From: JADJPG01 sp964491875
GTDB lineage: Bacteria > Verrucomicrobiota > Verrucomicrobiia > Limisphaerales > JADJPG01
NCBI GenBank assembly: GCA_964491875.1
Contig: CAZBIC010000034.1
Location: forward strand, 1-64,000
Length of the DNA stretch: 64,000 nucleotides
Direction of reading: 5' to 3'
Shown here: positions 46,890 to 54,803 of the stretch, one piece after another
How positions within the stretch are numbered: position 1 is the stretch's first letter
Layout: the number at the start of each line of letters is the position of its first letter
Translations under genes and position numbers: made by a program
The notes under the pieces: generated by a model
What the model was told of the DNA's origin: nothing
Database searches by the model: none
The model's input: the letters and a program-made list of their open reading frames with translations, nothing else

Positions 46890-47750
46890 ATGTTTGTCAT
46901 CCTTGGATTCGTCATCGTCCTCGGATCCGTCATCGGCGGATTCATGCTGGCTGGCGGTCATCCCGGGCATCTTTTCGTCCTCTCGGAATATATTGTCATC
47001 GGTGGTTGCGGTCTCGGGGCCATCGTCACCATGTCGGGCGGCAAGCACGTGCTCGTCGGGCTCATCAAGCAGATGCTGGGCACGTTCAAGGGCAACACTT
47101 ATTCCAAGAAAGCCTACGAGGAACTCTTCAAGGCGCTCTACGAATTGTTCATGCTCGGTCGCCGCAACGGCATGATCGCGCTGGAAGAACACGTCAGCAA
47201 TCCGCATGGCAGCAGCATTTTTGGAAAGTATCCGACCATCTCGAAGAATCATCACGCGCTCGACTTTCTCTGCGGCGGCCTCCGTCCGGTCATTGACGGC
47301 AAGGTGAAGCCGGATCAGTTGAAGGTTTTGATGGAGATCGAGCTGGACGCGATGGAGAACGAGCATCACACGCCGATCAGCGTGTTGACGAAGGCGGCGG
47401 ATGCGATTCCGGGATTCGGGATCGTCGCGGCCGTCTTGGGCATCGTTATTACGATGGGTTCCATCGCCGGTCCGATCGAGGAGATCGGCCATCACGTCGC
47501 CGCCGCGCTCGTTGGAACGTTCATCGGAATTCTTGTTTCGTACGGCTTTCTCAATCCCATGATCGTGGGCATGGAGTCGAACGGCACTTCGGAGATTACA
47601 TATATGAGGTGTGTTTCCGGAGCGGTGATCGGTTTTGCCAACGGCATGGCGCCGGTCATGGCCGTGGAAGTCGCGCGCCGGTCGTTGAGCAGTGATGTGA
47701 AACCGAAGCCCGACGAGCTGGAAGCGATGCTCAAGGGCATTGGCAAGTAA
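46890..47750 (+). CDS. motA: Flagellar stator protein MotA
   Basis: A 286-residue stator subunit with four membrane helices (two N-terminal, two at about 165-220). The conserved loop region reads LGTFKGNTYSKKAYEELFKA and the C-terminal part holds ADAIPGFGIVAAVLGIVITM and GTFIGILVSYGFLNPM. It is of the longer proton-type MotA class (E. coli MotA 295 residues, flagellar motor family TIGR03818-like as I recall). It lies 14 bp before motB. Together they form the 5:2 stator that drives FliG. Confidence 0.95.
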   Translation: MFVILGFVIVLGSVIGGFMLAGGHPGHLFVLSEYIVIGGCGLGAIVTMSGGKHVLVGLIKQMLGTFKGNTYSKKAYEELFKALYELFMLGRRNGMIALEEHVSNPHGSSIFGKYPTISKNHHALDFLCGGLRPVIDGKVKPDQLKVLMEIELDAMENEHHTPISVLTKAADAIPGFGIVAAVLGIVITMGSIAGPIEEIGHHVAAALVGTFIGILVSYGFLNPMIVGMESNGTSEITYMRCVSGAVIGFANGMAPVMAVEVARRSLSSDVKPKPDELEAMLKGIGK

Positions 47751-47764
47751 ACGCCTGGCTGCTC

Positions 47765-48514
47765 ATGGGAAAAAAGCACGCACATCACGGAGGCGCCTGG
47801 AAGATCGCCTACGCGGACTTCGTCACCGCTATGATGGCGTTGTTCCTGGTGCTCTGGCTCACGTCGCAGGACGAAAAGATCAAGGAAGCCGTCCAGCGTT
47901 CGTTTACCAATCCCTTTGCGTCGCTCACCAAGGAATCGTCCGGCATCATTCCCCAAAAGGACATTCCGGCCGTGTCACGCGACAAGGGCGGCAACTTCGA
48001 TTCCGCTGCGGCGGTTGAACTCGCGATGCTGCGTCGCTTGAACGAGGAATTGCTGAAGGCGCTGGAGAAGGAGATCGATGACGACCCGCAGGATCCGAAA
48101 CCCATCAAGCTGGACCTGACCGCGGAGGGATTGCGGATCAGCGTGTTTGATCGTGCCAAGAAACCGATCTTCAAACTGCAAAGCTCGGAGTTCACACAGT
48201 ACGGTGCCTGGGTGATGTCGACGTTGGCGTGGCAGATTTCGTTGTTCTCCACGTTCAACGTGGAGCTGGAAGGGCACACCGAGAGCGGTCTGAAACCGAT
48301 CCGGGAGGATTTTGGCGATTGGGAAATCTCCGCGGAACGCGCGAGCGCGGCGCGACGGAAGCTGATCGAGCACGGCGTTTCGGCCGGGCAGATTCGAAAG
48401 ATCGTGGGCTTTGGCGACACCGTTCCCATGCCGCAAACGGCGCCGGAGGATGAAACAAACCGGCGAATTACGATCATGCTCAAAGTCCGCACCGGCAAAG
48501 GAAACGGCCCATGA
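47765..48514 (+). CDS. motB: Flagellar stator protein MotB
   Basis: A 249-residue stator subunit. The membrane helix starts at about residue 15, with the ion-carrying Asp18 in AYADFVTAMMALFLVLWL (equivalent to Asp32 of E. coli MotB). A plug-like segment and linker precede the OmpA-type peptidoglycan-binding domain (about 145-245; VELEGHTESG; WEISAERASAARRKLIEHGV; KIVGFGDTVPM). The YADF context indicates a proton-type stator. It overlaps the next small gene by 4 bp (ATGA). Confidence 0.96.
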   Translation: MGKKHAHHGGAWKIAYADFVTAMMALFLVLWLTSQDEKIKEAVQRSFTNPFASLTKESSGIIPQKDIPAVSRDKGGNFDSAAAVELAMLRRLNEELLKALEKEIDDDPQDPKPIKLDLTAEGLRISVFDRAKKPIFKLQSSEFTQYGAWVMSTLAWQISLFSTFNVELEGHTESGLKPIREDFGDWEISAERASAARRKLIEHGVSAGQIRKIVGFGDTVPMPQTAPEDETNRRITIMLKVRTGKGNGP

Positions 48515-48795
48515 GCAAGGCAGCCTTGGCCACGGAGCCGTTCGTGCCGTTTGGTTCGGGTACGGCGGCAGGCGTCAAATCCGCAGGGGTAATGGCGAAT
48601 CTCAAGGTCGTTCCAAAGGATTCGGCTGCATCTTTTTCTCCCTTTCAGCCGACTCCGGGCGCGCATGCCCATGGCCCGGCGTCAGGTGGAACCGGTGAAC
48701 CGACAGTGACGTTGCAGAAGGAAGGCGAAAAGATTGTGGGAATTCGCGTGGAGTGCGCTTGCGGGCAGGTCATCGAGCTGGCGTGCTCGTATTAA
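48511..48795 (+). CDS. Small Cys-motif protein coupled to motB
   Basis: A 94-residue protein translated from inside the motB stop codon. Residues 1-60 are low-complexity (Gly/Ala/Ser/Pro). The C-terminal 30 residues are ordered and end in VECACGQVIELACSY, with three cysteines in C-x-C-x8-C spacing. Such spacing could hold a metal or a disulphide. There is no signal peptide. I recognise no family. Placement at the end of the basal-body operon suggests a motor or regulatory accessory, but nothing in the sequence proves it. Confidence 0.65.
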   Translation: MSKAALATEPFVPFGSGTAAGVKSAGVMANLKVVPKDSAASFSPFQPTPGAHAHGPASGGTGEPTVTLQKEGEKIVGIRVECACGQVIELACSY

Positions 48796-48890
48796 GTGTC
48801 AGGTCAAATGTCACGCGGTGCAGGTTACAAGTTACAAGTTGAAGGTGGGGCGCAGGGAACCTGAAACCTGCAACGTGCACCCTGTAACGT
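48796..48890. repeat. Degenerate heptamer array in inverted arrangement
   Basis: After the TAA stop, eight consecutive plus-strand heptamers follow the theme GTTACAA/GTTACAG: GTGTCAG, GTCAAAT, GTCACGC, GGTGCAG, GTTACAA, GTTACAA, GTTGAAG, GTGGGGC (48796-48851). The other half carries minus-strand heptamers GTTACAG, GGTGCAC, GTTGCAG, GTTTCAG, GTTCCCT (48888 down to 48854). The halves can pair imperfectly. The array lies between convergent genes and may act as a transcript end. It resembles the short tandem heptamer repeats known from cyanobacteria. Confidence 0.6.
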
Positions 48891-48899
48891 TTCCAGCGT

Positions 48900-49670
48900 T
48901 CAATGCGTTGCGGCGGGTTCCCACACGAAGATTCTCGAATCCCGCCAGTCTTTCATTTCCACGATCTGCTTCGGACGAACACCCGGGATCGCGAAAGTGT
49001 TACTGATGAGCAGACAAGCCGGGCGCATCTCGGACTGCGCCTTCTTCCACAAGTCGGGCATGGGAACGGGCGACAGGAAGCAGTAAACGACGTCGTATTG
49101 CTCGAGGTCCACTTTCCACAGGCTTTGATAACGCACGCGGCAGTTCTTGCGAAAGAGGCAGCGGAACCACGAGGCAGCGAACACCAGCGGCGCGGTTTCC
49201 ACACCCTCGAATTGCGCGTTCGGAAAGCGGCGCGACAGCTGACAGAGCGTTCCGGCGAGGCCGCTGCCGAGATCGACGAAACGAAAACGATCGCCGCGCG
49301 TCTTGATTAGTTCAGCAATCTTTTCGCCCGTGGCATCGCCGGTGAGATACAGCGGCACGCCGCCGCCGAGGCTGTTCCAGTTCAAGAGCAGCAGCAGGAC
49401 AAAACCCGCCAGATAAGCCCAGGCCGGCACGTTCCACGCGATCAGCAGCAAGAGCAGGGGCACGAACGCGAAGTTGATAGCCCACCACCAGCGCGAAAGT
49501 CCGAGTCGATGGCCGATGGCCGCAGCGAGCAGACCGTGGGCAGCCGCTGCGACGGGCAGGGATGGCCTGAAGGCGAATGCCGCCGCGGCGGTGTAAAACA
49601 GGATCGCGAGCAACAACGCCGCGGCGATTTGCGCGGCGAGCGCGCGGAGGATGGGCAGGCGTTGTGGCAT
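48900..49670 (-). CDS. Membrane-anchored class I methyltransferase-like protein
   Basis: A 256-residue protein. The first about 100 residues form three or four membrane helices (IAAALLLAILFYTAAAAFAF; LLLLLIAWNVPAWAYLAGFV). The C-terminal 150 residues resemble a class I SAM-dependent methyltransferase: motif I FVDLGSGLAGTLCQLSRRF, an acidic residue after strand 2 (FEGVETAPL) and a post-I segment VVYCFLSPVPMPDLW. Substrate unknown. It is the only minus-strand gene between the two flagellar operons and shares a 240-bp divergent region with flgF. Confidence 0.75.
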   Translation of the reverse strand: MPQRLPILRALAAQIAAALLLAILFYTAAAAFAFRPSLPVAAAAHGLLAAAIGHRLGLSRWWWAINFAFVPLLLLLIAWNVPAWAYLAGFVLLLLLNWNSLGGGVPLYLTGDATGEKIAELIKTRGDRFRFVDLGSGLAGTLCQLSRRFPNAQFEGVETAPLVFAASWFRCLFRKNCRVRYQSLWKVDLEQYDVVYCFLSPVPMPDLWKKAQSEMRPACLLISNTFAIPGVRPKQIVEMKDWRDSRIFVWEPAATH

Positions 49671-49910
49671 TGAATGCGGCTTCCGCTGACGGGCGGATCA
49701 ACGAGCGGAAACACCGCTGCCTTCTAAGCGCTGGTCGTGGTGGATTCAAGGACGGAACGACTCCCGACTTCCCCAACCGATGGTGGAGAATGGCCGGAAC
49801 GGTCGCAGTGAACGGCACATTTTTCCGCTGCGACAGGTCCGGGTTAGCGCGGACCAATGGAATCCGGGCAATTACGTGCTGGCATAGGCGCTGCTAAACA
49901 TCCCATTTGA
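49671..49910. other. Divergent intergenic region upstream of flgF
   Basis: A 240-bp space between the methyltransferase-like gene and flgF. It contains the sigma-54 promoter at its right end. An open frame on the plus strand spans part of it but lacks a ribosome site and runs antisense into the methyltransferase gene, so it is not called. Confidence 0.6.
49880..49895 (+). promoter_or_regulatory. Sigma-54 (-24/-12) promoter for the flgF operon
   Basis: TGGCATAGGCGCTGCT with 10 bp between GG and GC, followed by AAACA. The -12 half (CGCTGCTAAACA apart from one upstream base) is the same as in the flgB promoter. The predicted start near 49906 is only about 5 bp before the flgF ATG, so the message would be almost leaderless. 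Confidence 0.8.
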
Positions 49911-50660
49911 ATGAACGTTAGTCTCTACCAAGCCGCGTCAGCCCTGAATGCGATGGATCGCTGGCAGGAGACAATCGCGGAGAACCTCGCGTCGAGTTCG
50001 GTTCCCGGCTACAAGAAGCAGGACTTTTCTTTCGCCGCTGTTCAGGCCGGACTGCATCCGGTGGCTGGCTCCTCCGCCGGTAGTCGCGCTGTGCTGATGA
50101 GTGGCGGCCAGGCCGGCACAAACTTCCAGCCCGGCGATTTTCGCGTCACGAACGTGAAGACGGATGTCGCCATCGACGGGATGGGATTCTTCGAAGTGCA
50201 GCTGCCCAACGGCTCCAGTGCCTACACCCGCGACGGCGAATTTCACATCGATGCCCAGGGCCAGCTCGTGACGAAGGAAGGTTACCGCGTGATGGGCGAC
50301 GGCGGGCCAATCATTCTCGACCTGAACAATTACACGGAGCTTTCCGTCTCGGCCACGGGCGAAGTAAGCCAGGGCGCGGATTTGAAAGGCCGGCTGAAGC
50401 TCACGGAGTTTGGGAATACCAAGGCGCTGACTCGTTTGAGCGGTGGATACTTTACGGCGGAGAATCCCGCGACTGCCGCGATGGCCTCTGACGCTTCGAG
50501 CGTCCGTCAGGGCGTGCTGGAACAGGCGAATACTTCCACGGTGATGGAAATGGCGAACTTGATGACCGCCATGAGGACTTTCGAAGCCAACCAGAGGATG
50601 GCGCAAATCCACGACGACCGGATGGCAAAGACCATCACGGAACTCGGCAACCTCAGTTGA
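49911..50660 (+). CDS. flgF: Flagellar proximal rod protein FlgF
   Basis: A 249-residue rod protein of the FlgF/FlgG family. N-terminal motif: MNVSLYQAASALNAMDRWQE and IAENLASSSVPGYKKQDFSF. Central FlgE/F/G domain: GFFEVQLPNGSSAYTRDGEF. C-terminal helix: MEMANLMTAMRTFEANQRMA. The start is fixed by the family N-terminus, even though the sigma-54 -12 element ends only 15 bp upstream. flgG follows 8 bp later. Confidence 0.92.
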   Translation: MNVSLYQAASALNAMDRWQETIAENLASSSVPGYKKQDFSFAAVQAGLHPVAGSSAGSRAVLMSGGQAGTNFQPGDFRVTNVKTDVAIDGMGFFEVQLPNGSSAYTRDGEFHIDAQGQLVTKEGYRVMGDGGPIILDLNNYTELSVSATGEVSQGADLKGRLKLTEFGNTKALTRLSGGYFTAENPATAAMASDASSVRQGVLEQANTSTVMEMANLMTAMRTFEANQRMAQIHDDRMAKTITELGNLS

Positions 50661-50668
50661 ACTAAATC

Positions 50669-51451
50669 ATGCTTCGATCCCTTTACTCCTCGGCTTCGGG
50701 GATGCAATCCCAGCAGCTCAACCTCGACACGATTTCCAACAACCTGGCCAACGTCAACACGACCGGGTTCAAGAAGAGCAAGATCGAGTTCCAGGATCTG
50801 CTTTACCAGACTTACCGTCCCGCCGGCGCCGATCAAGGCGGCGGCAATCTCCTGCCCACCGGCCTCCAGGTGGGCCACGGTTCCCGCGTAGTCGCGACAT
50901 CCAAGATTTTTACCACCGGCGAGTTTACTCGCACTGGCGAGAGTCTCGATGTCGCGATTCAAGGGGACGGCTTTTTCGAAGTGCAGCTGCCCGACGGCAC
51001 GCGCGCTTACACTCGCGACGGCGCTCTGAAACGCGCGTCCGACGGCCGTGTGGTCACGAGCGACGGTCTGGTGGTGCAAGGTGGATTCCAGCCAATCCCC
51101 GCCGGCACGACGGATATCTCCATCTCGCCGAACGGTGACGTGGAAACGCGTGGTTCGAACGGCACCCAGACATTCCGCGTCACGCTGGTGCGTTTTGCGA
51201 ATCCTGCCGGGCTCGATTCCATCGGGCGCAATCTTTACAGGGAAACGGGAGCGTCCGGCACACCGGAAATCGGTAACGCGGGCGAGAACGGTTTCGGCAC
51301 CATGCAACAGGGCTACCTCGAAATGTCGAACGTCAAGGTGGTCGAGGAAATGGTGAACCTCATCGTCGCGCAGCGCGCCTACGAAGTGAACGCCAAGTCC
51401 GTGCAGGCTGCCGACGAAATGATGCAGCTCAGCAACAATCTCCGCCGGTAA
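50669..51451 (+). CDS. flgG: Flagellar distal rod protein FlgG
   Basis: A 260-residue FlgG, exactly the usual length. Diagnostic segments are MLRSLYSSASGMQSQQLNLD, NLANVNTTGFKKSKIEFQDL and LYQTYRPAGA, with GFFEVQLPDGTRAYTRDGAL in the middle and MVNLIVAQRAYEVNAKSVQA at the C-terminus. The LYQTYRPAG segment is the FlgG-specific insertion. flgA follows 3 bp later. Confidence 0.97.
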   Translation: MLRSLYSSASGMQSQQLNLDTISNNLANVNTTGFKKSKIEFQDLLYQTYRPAGADQGGGNLLPTGLQVGHGSRVVATSKIFTTGEFTRTGESLDVAIQGDGFFEVQLPDGTRAYTRDGALKRASDGRVVTSDGLVVQGGFQPIPAGTTDISISPNGDVETRGSNGTQTFRVTLVRFANPAGLDSIGRNLYRETGASGTPEIGNAGENGFGTMQQGYLEMSNVKVVEEMVNLIVAQRAYEVNAKSVQAADEMMQLSNNLRR

Positions 51452-51454
51452 CCC

Positions 51455-52582
51455 ATGAAGACGCAGCCACCCATCTCCGTGATTGCGGCCAGTTCCCGCC
51501 TCGGTCGTGCATTGCTGCATCTCGTCTGCCTGTGTCGCGGTGGCGATGGCCGCTGGCACGGTCGCGGGATCGTCCGCGAGCTTTTCTCCTGGAAGGCTCG
51601 TGCGAACCCGCGCCCGAGTGGCGGAACCTGGCGGCGCACGACTGCTTCCTTCGTGGTGGGCCTGCAGACAGCGCTCGGCGTCATCGCGGCCCCGGCTGTG
51701 ATTGATCTGGAGCTGCGGAACAACGCGCAAGTCGACAGCGCGGGCGTCTATCTTCATCACCTCGTTTCCTCCACTCCGGTCTCATTTCCACAACAGCCCA
51801 TCCGCCTCGCGGACGCGCCTTCATTTGGGCGGGCCCTTTCATTTTCGCCGGAGCAAATAAATGAACTGCTGCGCCGTGCGGTGCCGCAATTGACCGCGCC
51901 GAACTGGACTGGCGCATCCCAAGTGCGCGTGATTCGTCGTTCGCGATTCCTCGGGGAAGGTGAATTGCGCGAACTCTTGATCGCGACGCTTCAAAGCGAG
52001 CAGGTGCGCGACAAGGGAACGCTCGAACTCAACCTCGGCCGGCCTTGGCTCGGTGTGAATCTCCCGGATGAATCGTTGACCTTGCGAGTGCTGAACATGC
52101 CGGCCAGCGGCGTGAGCCCAAACTTCATTGTGCGCTTTGAATTGTTGGCCGGAACCGAACGGTTCGGCCCATGGCAGACGGTGGTGCAAGCGCGAATCAT
52201 GAAGGATGTGCCGGTGGCGCGATTGCTGGTAAAGCGCGGCCAACCGCTGCAGTCCACGGACTTTACGGCTGAACGCCGCGACGTTCTGTCACTGCGCGAG
52301 CCGGTCCCTGTGGAGGCGTTGAACAATCCGACGCTGGAGATCATTGAGAACGTGATGCCGAGCCAGCCCTTGCTGGCGCGTTCGATCCGGATGCGTCCGG
52401 TCGTGCTGCGCGGCCAGGTGGTCGACGGCCTCGTGCGCGATGGTTCGATGAACATTTCCCTGAAGGTCGAAGTGCTGGCGGATGGTTTGCCCGGGCAGAC
52501 CGTTCGCGTGCGTAACCCGAAAAACAAGCGAGAGTTCTATGCCAAAGTCCAAGACGAACAAACCGTTGTCATCAATCTCTAA
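51455..52582 (+). CDS. flgA: P-ring assembly chaperone FlgA
   Basis: A 375-residue FlgA. The N-terminal 90 residues are basic and lack a classical signal peptide near the start; a weak hydrophobic stretch (FVVGLQTALGVIAAPAVI) lies at about 66-84, so the annotated start may be too far upstream or an internal signal is used. The C-terminal half has the SAF/ChapFlgA domain (PVARLLVKRGQPLQSTDFTA; VRVRNPKNKREFYAKVQDEQ then TVVINL). FlgA holds FlgI in the periplasm for P-ring formation. Its end overlaps or abuts flgH depending on the flgH start. Confidence 0.88.
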   Translation: MKTQPPISVIAASSRLGRALLHLVCLCRGGDGRWHGRGIVRELFSWKARANPRPSGGTWRRTTASFVVGLQTALGVIAAPAVIDLELRNNAQVDSAGVYLHHLVSSTPVSFPQQPIRLADAPSFGRALSFSPEQINELLRRAVPQLTAPNWTGASQVRVIRRSRFLGEGELRELLIATLQSEQVRDKGTLELNLGRPWLGVNLPDESLTLRVLNMPASGVSPNFIVRFELLAGTERFGPWQTVVQARIMKDVPVARLLVKRGQPLQSTDFTAERRDVLSLREPVPVEALNNPTLEIIENVMPSQPLLARSIRMRPVVLRGQVVDGLVRDGSMNISLKVEVLADGLPGQTVRVRNPKNKREFYAKVQDEQTVVINL

Positions 52583-52616
52583 GTCCGCCTCCAAGCCATC
52601 GTCGGTGGGATCCTCG

Positions 52617-53303
52617 ATGACAACCGGGCGTGGGCGCGGGGAGTTGTCGCTGCTGAGTTTCCCGTTCGCGATGCCCCGCAGTTTGCGCGTGCTGGCGCGT
52701 CTGGCGTCGTGTGTTGTTTTGCTCGGTGCGTTGGGCGCGGAAGCCGGGAACGGCTCGCTCTGGAAGCCCGGCACTTCGCGCTCGATGTTCGCGGACAAAC
52801 GCGCGCGCGCGGTCGGGGATATCCTCACCGTGCTGGTGCAGGAGAGCAACAGCGCCTCGAAGGAGAACAGCACCAAGACCTCGAAGTCCTCGAGCGTCGA
52901 TGCGGGACTCGACACGATTTTCTACAGCCCGGCGGTGAGCAAGCTATTCACGAAGGGTGGCGAAATGCCGGCAATGAAATTCGGTGGATCGCAGAGTTTC
53001 GATGGCAGCGGAAAGATCAATAACTCCGAGCAGATTACGGCGCGCATCGCCGTGCGCGTTGTCGATGTGCAGCCGAACGGCAACCTGATCATCGAAGGCC
53101 GGCGCGAGACGATTGTTGGAGCCGAGAAACAGGAGGCCATTCTCCGCGGCATCATCCGCAGTGAGGACATCGCGGCGAACAATACGGTGTTGAGCTACAA
53201 CATCACGGACGCGTCCATCAAGTTCACCGGCAAGGGCACCATCACCGACAACCAGCGCAAGGGCTGGCTGCATCGGGTGTGGGAGAAGGTGACGCCGTTC
53301 TGA
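52617..53303 (+). CDS. flgH: Flagellar L-ring protein FlgH
   Basis: A 228-residue FlgH, the outer-membrane ring. Family blocks are SMFADKRARAVGDILTVLVQ, NSASKENSTKTSKSS, NLIIEGRRETIVGAEKQEAI and GIIRSEDIAANNTVLSYNIT. ATG 52617 is chosen because GGTGGGA lies 7 bp upstream. ATG 52539 inside flgA and ATG 52671 are alternatives. The signal region is RVLARLASCVVLLGALGAEA. FlgH is normally a lipoprotein with a lipobox after the hydrophobic core, but here the single Cys precedes the core and processing after AEA looks more likely. Confidence 0.9.
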   Translation: MTTGRGRGELSLLSFPFAMPRSLRVLARLASCVVLLGALGAEAGNGSLWKPGTSRSMFADKRARAVGDILTVLVQESNSASKENSTKTSKSSSVDAGLDTIFYSPAVSKLFTKGGEMPAMKFGGSQSFDGSGKINNSEQITARIAVRVVDVQPNGNLIIEGRRETIVGAEKQEAILRGIIRSEDIAANNTVLSYNITDASIKFTGKGTITDNQRKGWLHRVWEKVTPF

Positions 53304-53328
53304 GACGCCGCGCAGGAACATTTCCCCA

Positions 53329-54462
53329 ATGAACCACATCGATCCAAATATGAGTTCCCTTCGGCGGGTGTCCATCGTGGTCGCGGGATTTCTGGCGGTG
53401 ATGTGGTTCAATCCGGGCTCCGCGTTCGCTTCCTCCCGCGTGAAGGACCTCGCGATGGTGGCCGGCGCTCGGGACAACCAGCTCGTCGGCTACGGATTGA
53501 TCACGGGCATCGCCGGTGACGGTGACAAGAATCCCGTCTATACGCTGCAGACCGTCGCGAACTTCCTCCAGAAGTTCGGCATGAATGTGCCGCCCGCCAC
53601 GCTTTCCTCGAAGAATGTCGCGGCCGTGGTGGTTACTGCGGACATCGCCGCGTTTAAGAAGAACGGTTCGCGCCTGGATGTGACGGTGTCCTCGATTGGT
53701 GACGCGAAGACGCTGCAAGGCGGCATTTTGCTGCAGACTCCGCTGGTGGGACCGGATGGTGAAATTTACGCGCTGGCGCAAGGAGCGATCTCGCTCGGCG
53801 GCATCTCCGCTGGAAACGAAGGTGCGAGTGTGCAGAAGAACCATCCGACGGTGGCGCAGATCGTTGGCGGTGCGCTGGTGGAACGCGAGATCCCTGCGGA
53901 GATTGTCCGGAACAACACGCTCGAGTTGCTCCTGCGCGAGCCAGACTTCACCTCGTCGGCGCGCTTGGCGACGGCGATTAACAAGGTGTTCACGAGCAGC
54001 AGTGAATCGGTTGATTCCACCACGGTGCGCGTGAAGATCCCGGATGGCTTGCAGAGTTCGGTGGTGGATTTTGTCGCGCGCGTGGAAGCCATCGAACTGG
54101 ATCCGGACATGCCGGCGCGCATCATCATCAACGAGCGCACGGGAACGATTGTCGCCACTTCACGCATCCGAATTGCCGCGTGCGCGGTATCTCACGGCAA
54201 CATCACGATCACCATTGCCAATACGCTCGATGTTTCGCAGCCGCAGCCTTTCAGCCAGACAGGGACGACGGCGGTGACGCCGCGCACCGACACGACTGTC
54301 AACGAGCAGAAGGCATCGTTTGTGACCATTCCGGAATTGCCGACGATTGAGAAGGTGGCGGCGAACCTGAATTCGCTCGGGGTGACTCCGCGCGACATGA
54401 TGGCGATCTTTCAGGCGATGAAACAGGCGGGCGCATTGCACGCTGAACTGATCATGCGTTGA
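53329..54462 (+). CDS. flgI: Flagellar P-ring protein FlgI
   Basis: A 377-residue periplasmic ring protein. The signal peptide is about residues 10-34 (VSIVVAGFLAVMWFNPGSAF), followed by the mature start SRVKDLAMVAGARDNQLVGY, a hallmark of FlgI. Other conserved segments are LQTVANFLQKFGMNVPP and ARIIINERTGTIVATSRIRI and LGVTPRDMMAIFQAMKQAGA. Length matches the family (about 365-380). An internal ATG at 53350 could be used. flgJ follows with one base between. Confidence 0.97.
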   Translation: MNHIDPNMSSLRRVSIVVAGFLAVMWFNPGSAFASSRVKDLAMVAGARDNQLVGYGLITGIAGDGDKNPVYTLQTVANFLQKFGMNVPPATLSSKNVAAVVVTADIAAFKKNGSRLDVTVSSIGDAKTLQGGILLQTPLVGPDGEIYALAQGAISLGGISAGNEGASVQKNHPTVAQIVGGALVEREIPAEIVRNNTLELLLREPDFTSSARLATAINKVFTSSSESVDSTTVRVKIPDGLQSSVVDFVARVEAIELDPDMPARIIINERTGTIVATSRIRIAACAVSHGNITITIANTLDVSQPQPFSQTGTTAVTPRTDTTVNEQKASFVTIPELPTIEKVAANLNSLGVTPRDMMAIFQAMKQAGALHAELIMR

Positions 54463-54463
54463 T

Positions 54464-54802
54464 ATGGATGTCCGACCTAAAACCGAAATCAATCGCACGC
54501 AGGCTGTCCCGCTGGAGCAGCTGGCGGACAACAAGTCGCTTTCGAAGTCGGAAAAGCTTGAGGAAGTGAGCCGGCAGTTCGAGGCGGTGTTGCTGCGGCA
54601 GATCCTCGGCTCCGCGCGCAAGACAGTTTTCAAATCCAAAGTGAACGAGGACTCGCTGTCTTCCGGGATCTACCAGGACATGGTGACCAGCCAGCTGGCG
54701 GACAGCATCAGCCAGAGCGGCAGCTTCGGGCTGGCGCGTGGTCTTCAATCGCAATTGCAGCATCAATTGAAAGCCGATGTTCCGAAGCCGGATAAATCTT
54801 AA
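54464..54802 (+). CDS. flgJ: Rod-cap type FlgJ, rod domain only
   Basis: A 112-residue protein matching the N-terminal FlgJ/rod-binding domain (LEEVSRQFEAVLLRQILGSA; GIYQDMVTSQLADSISQSGS then FGLARGLQSQL). The C-terminal muramidase domain of enterobacterial FlgJ is absent, so peptidoglycan cutting for rod passage must be done by another enzyme. This single-domain form is common outside the Gammaproteobacteria. It starts one base after the flgI stop. Confidence 0.93.
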   Translation: MDVRPKTEINRTQAVPLEQLADNKSLSKSEKLEEVSRQFEAVLLRQILGSARKTVFKSKVNEDSLSSGIYQDMVTSQLADSISQSGSFGLARGLQSQLQHQLKADVPKPDKS

Positions 54803-54803
54803 G

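Noticed and set aside
49577..49897. Open frame on the plus strand before flgF
   Set aside because: It runs antisense into the methyltransferase gene, overlaps the sigma-54 promoter and has no ribosome site.
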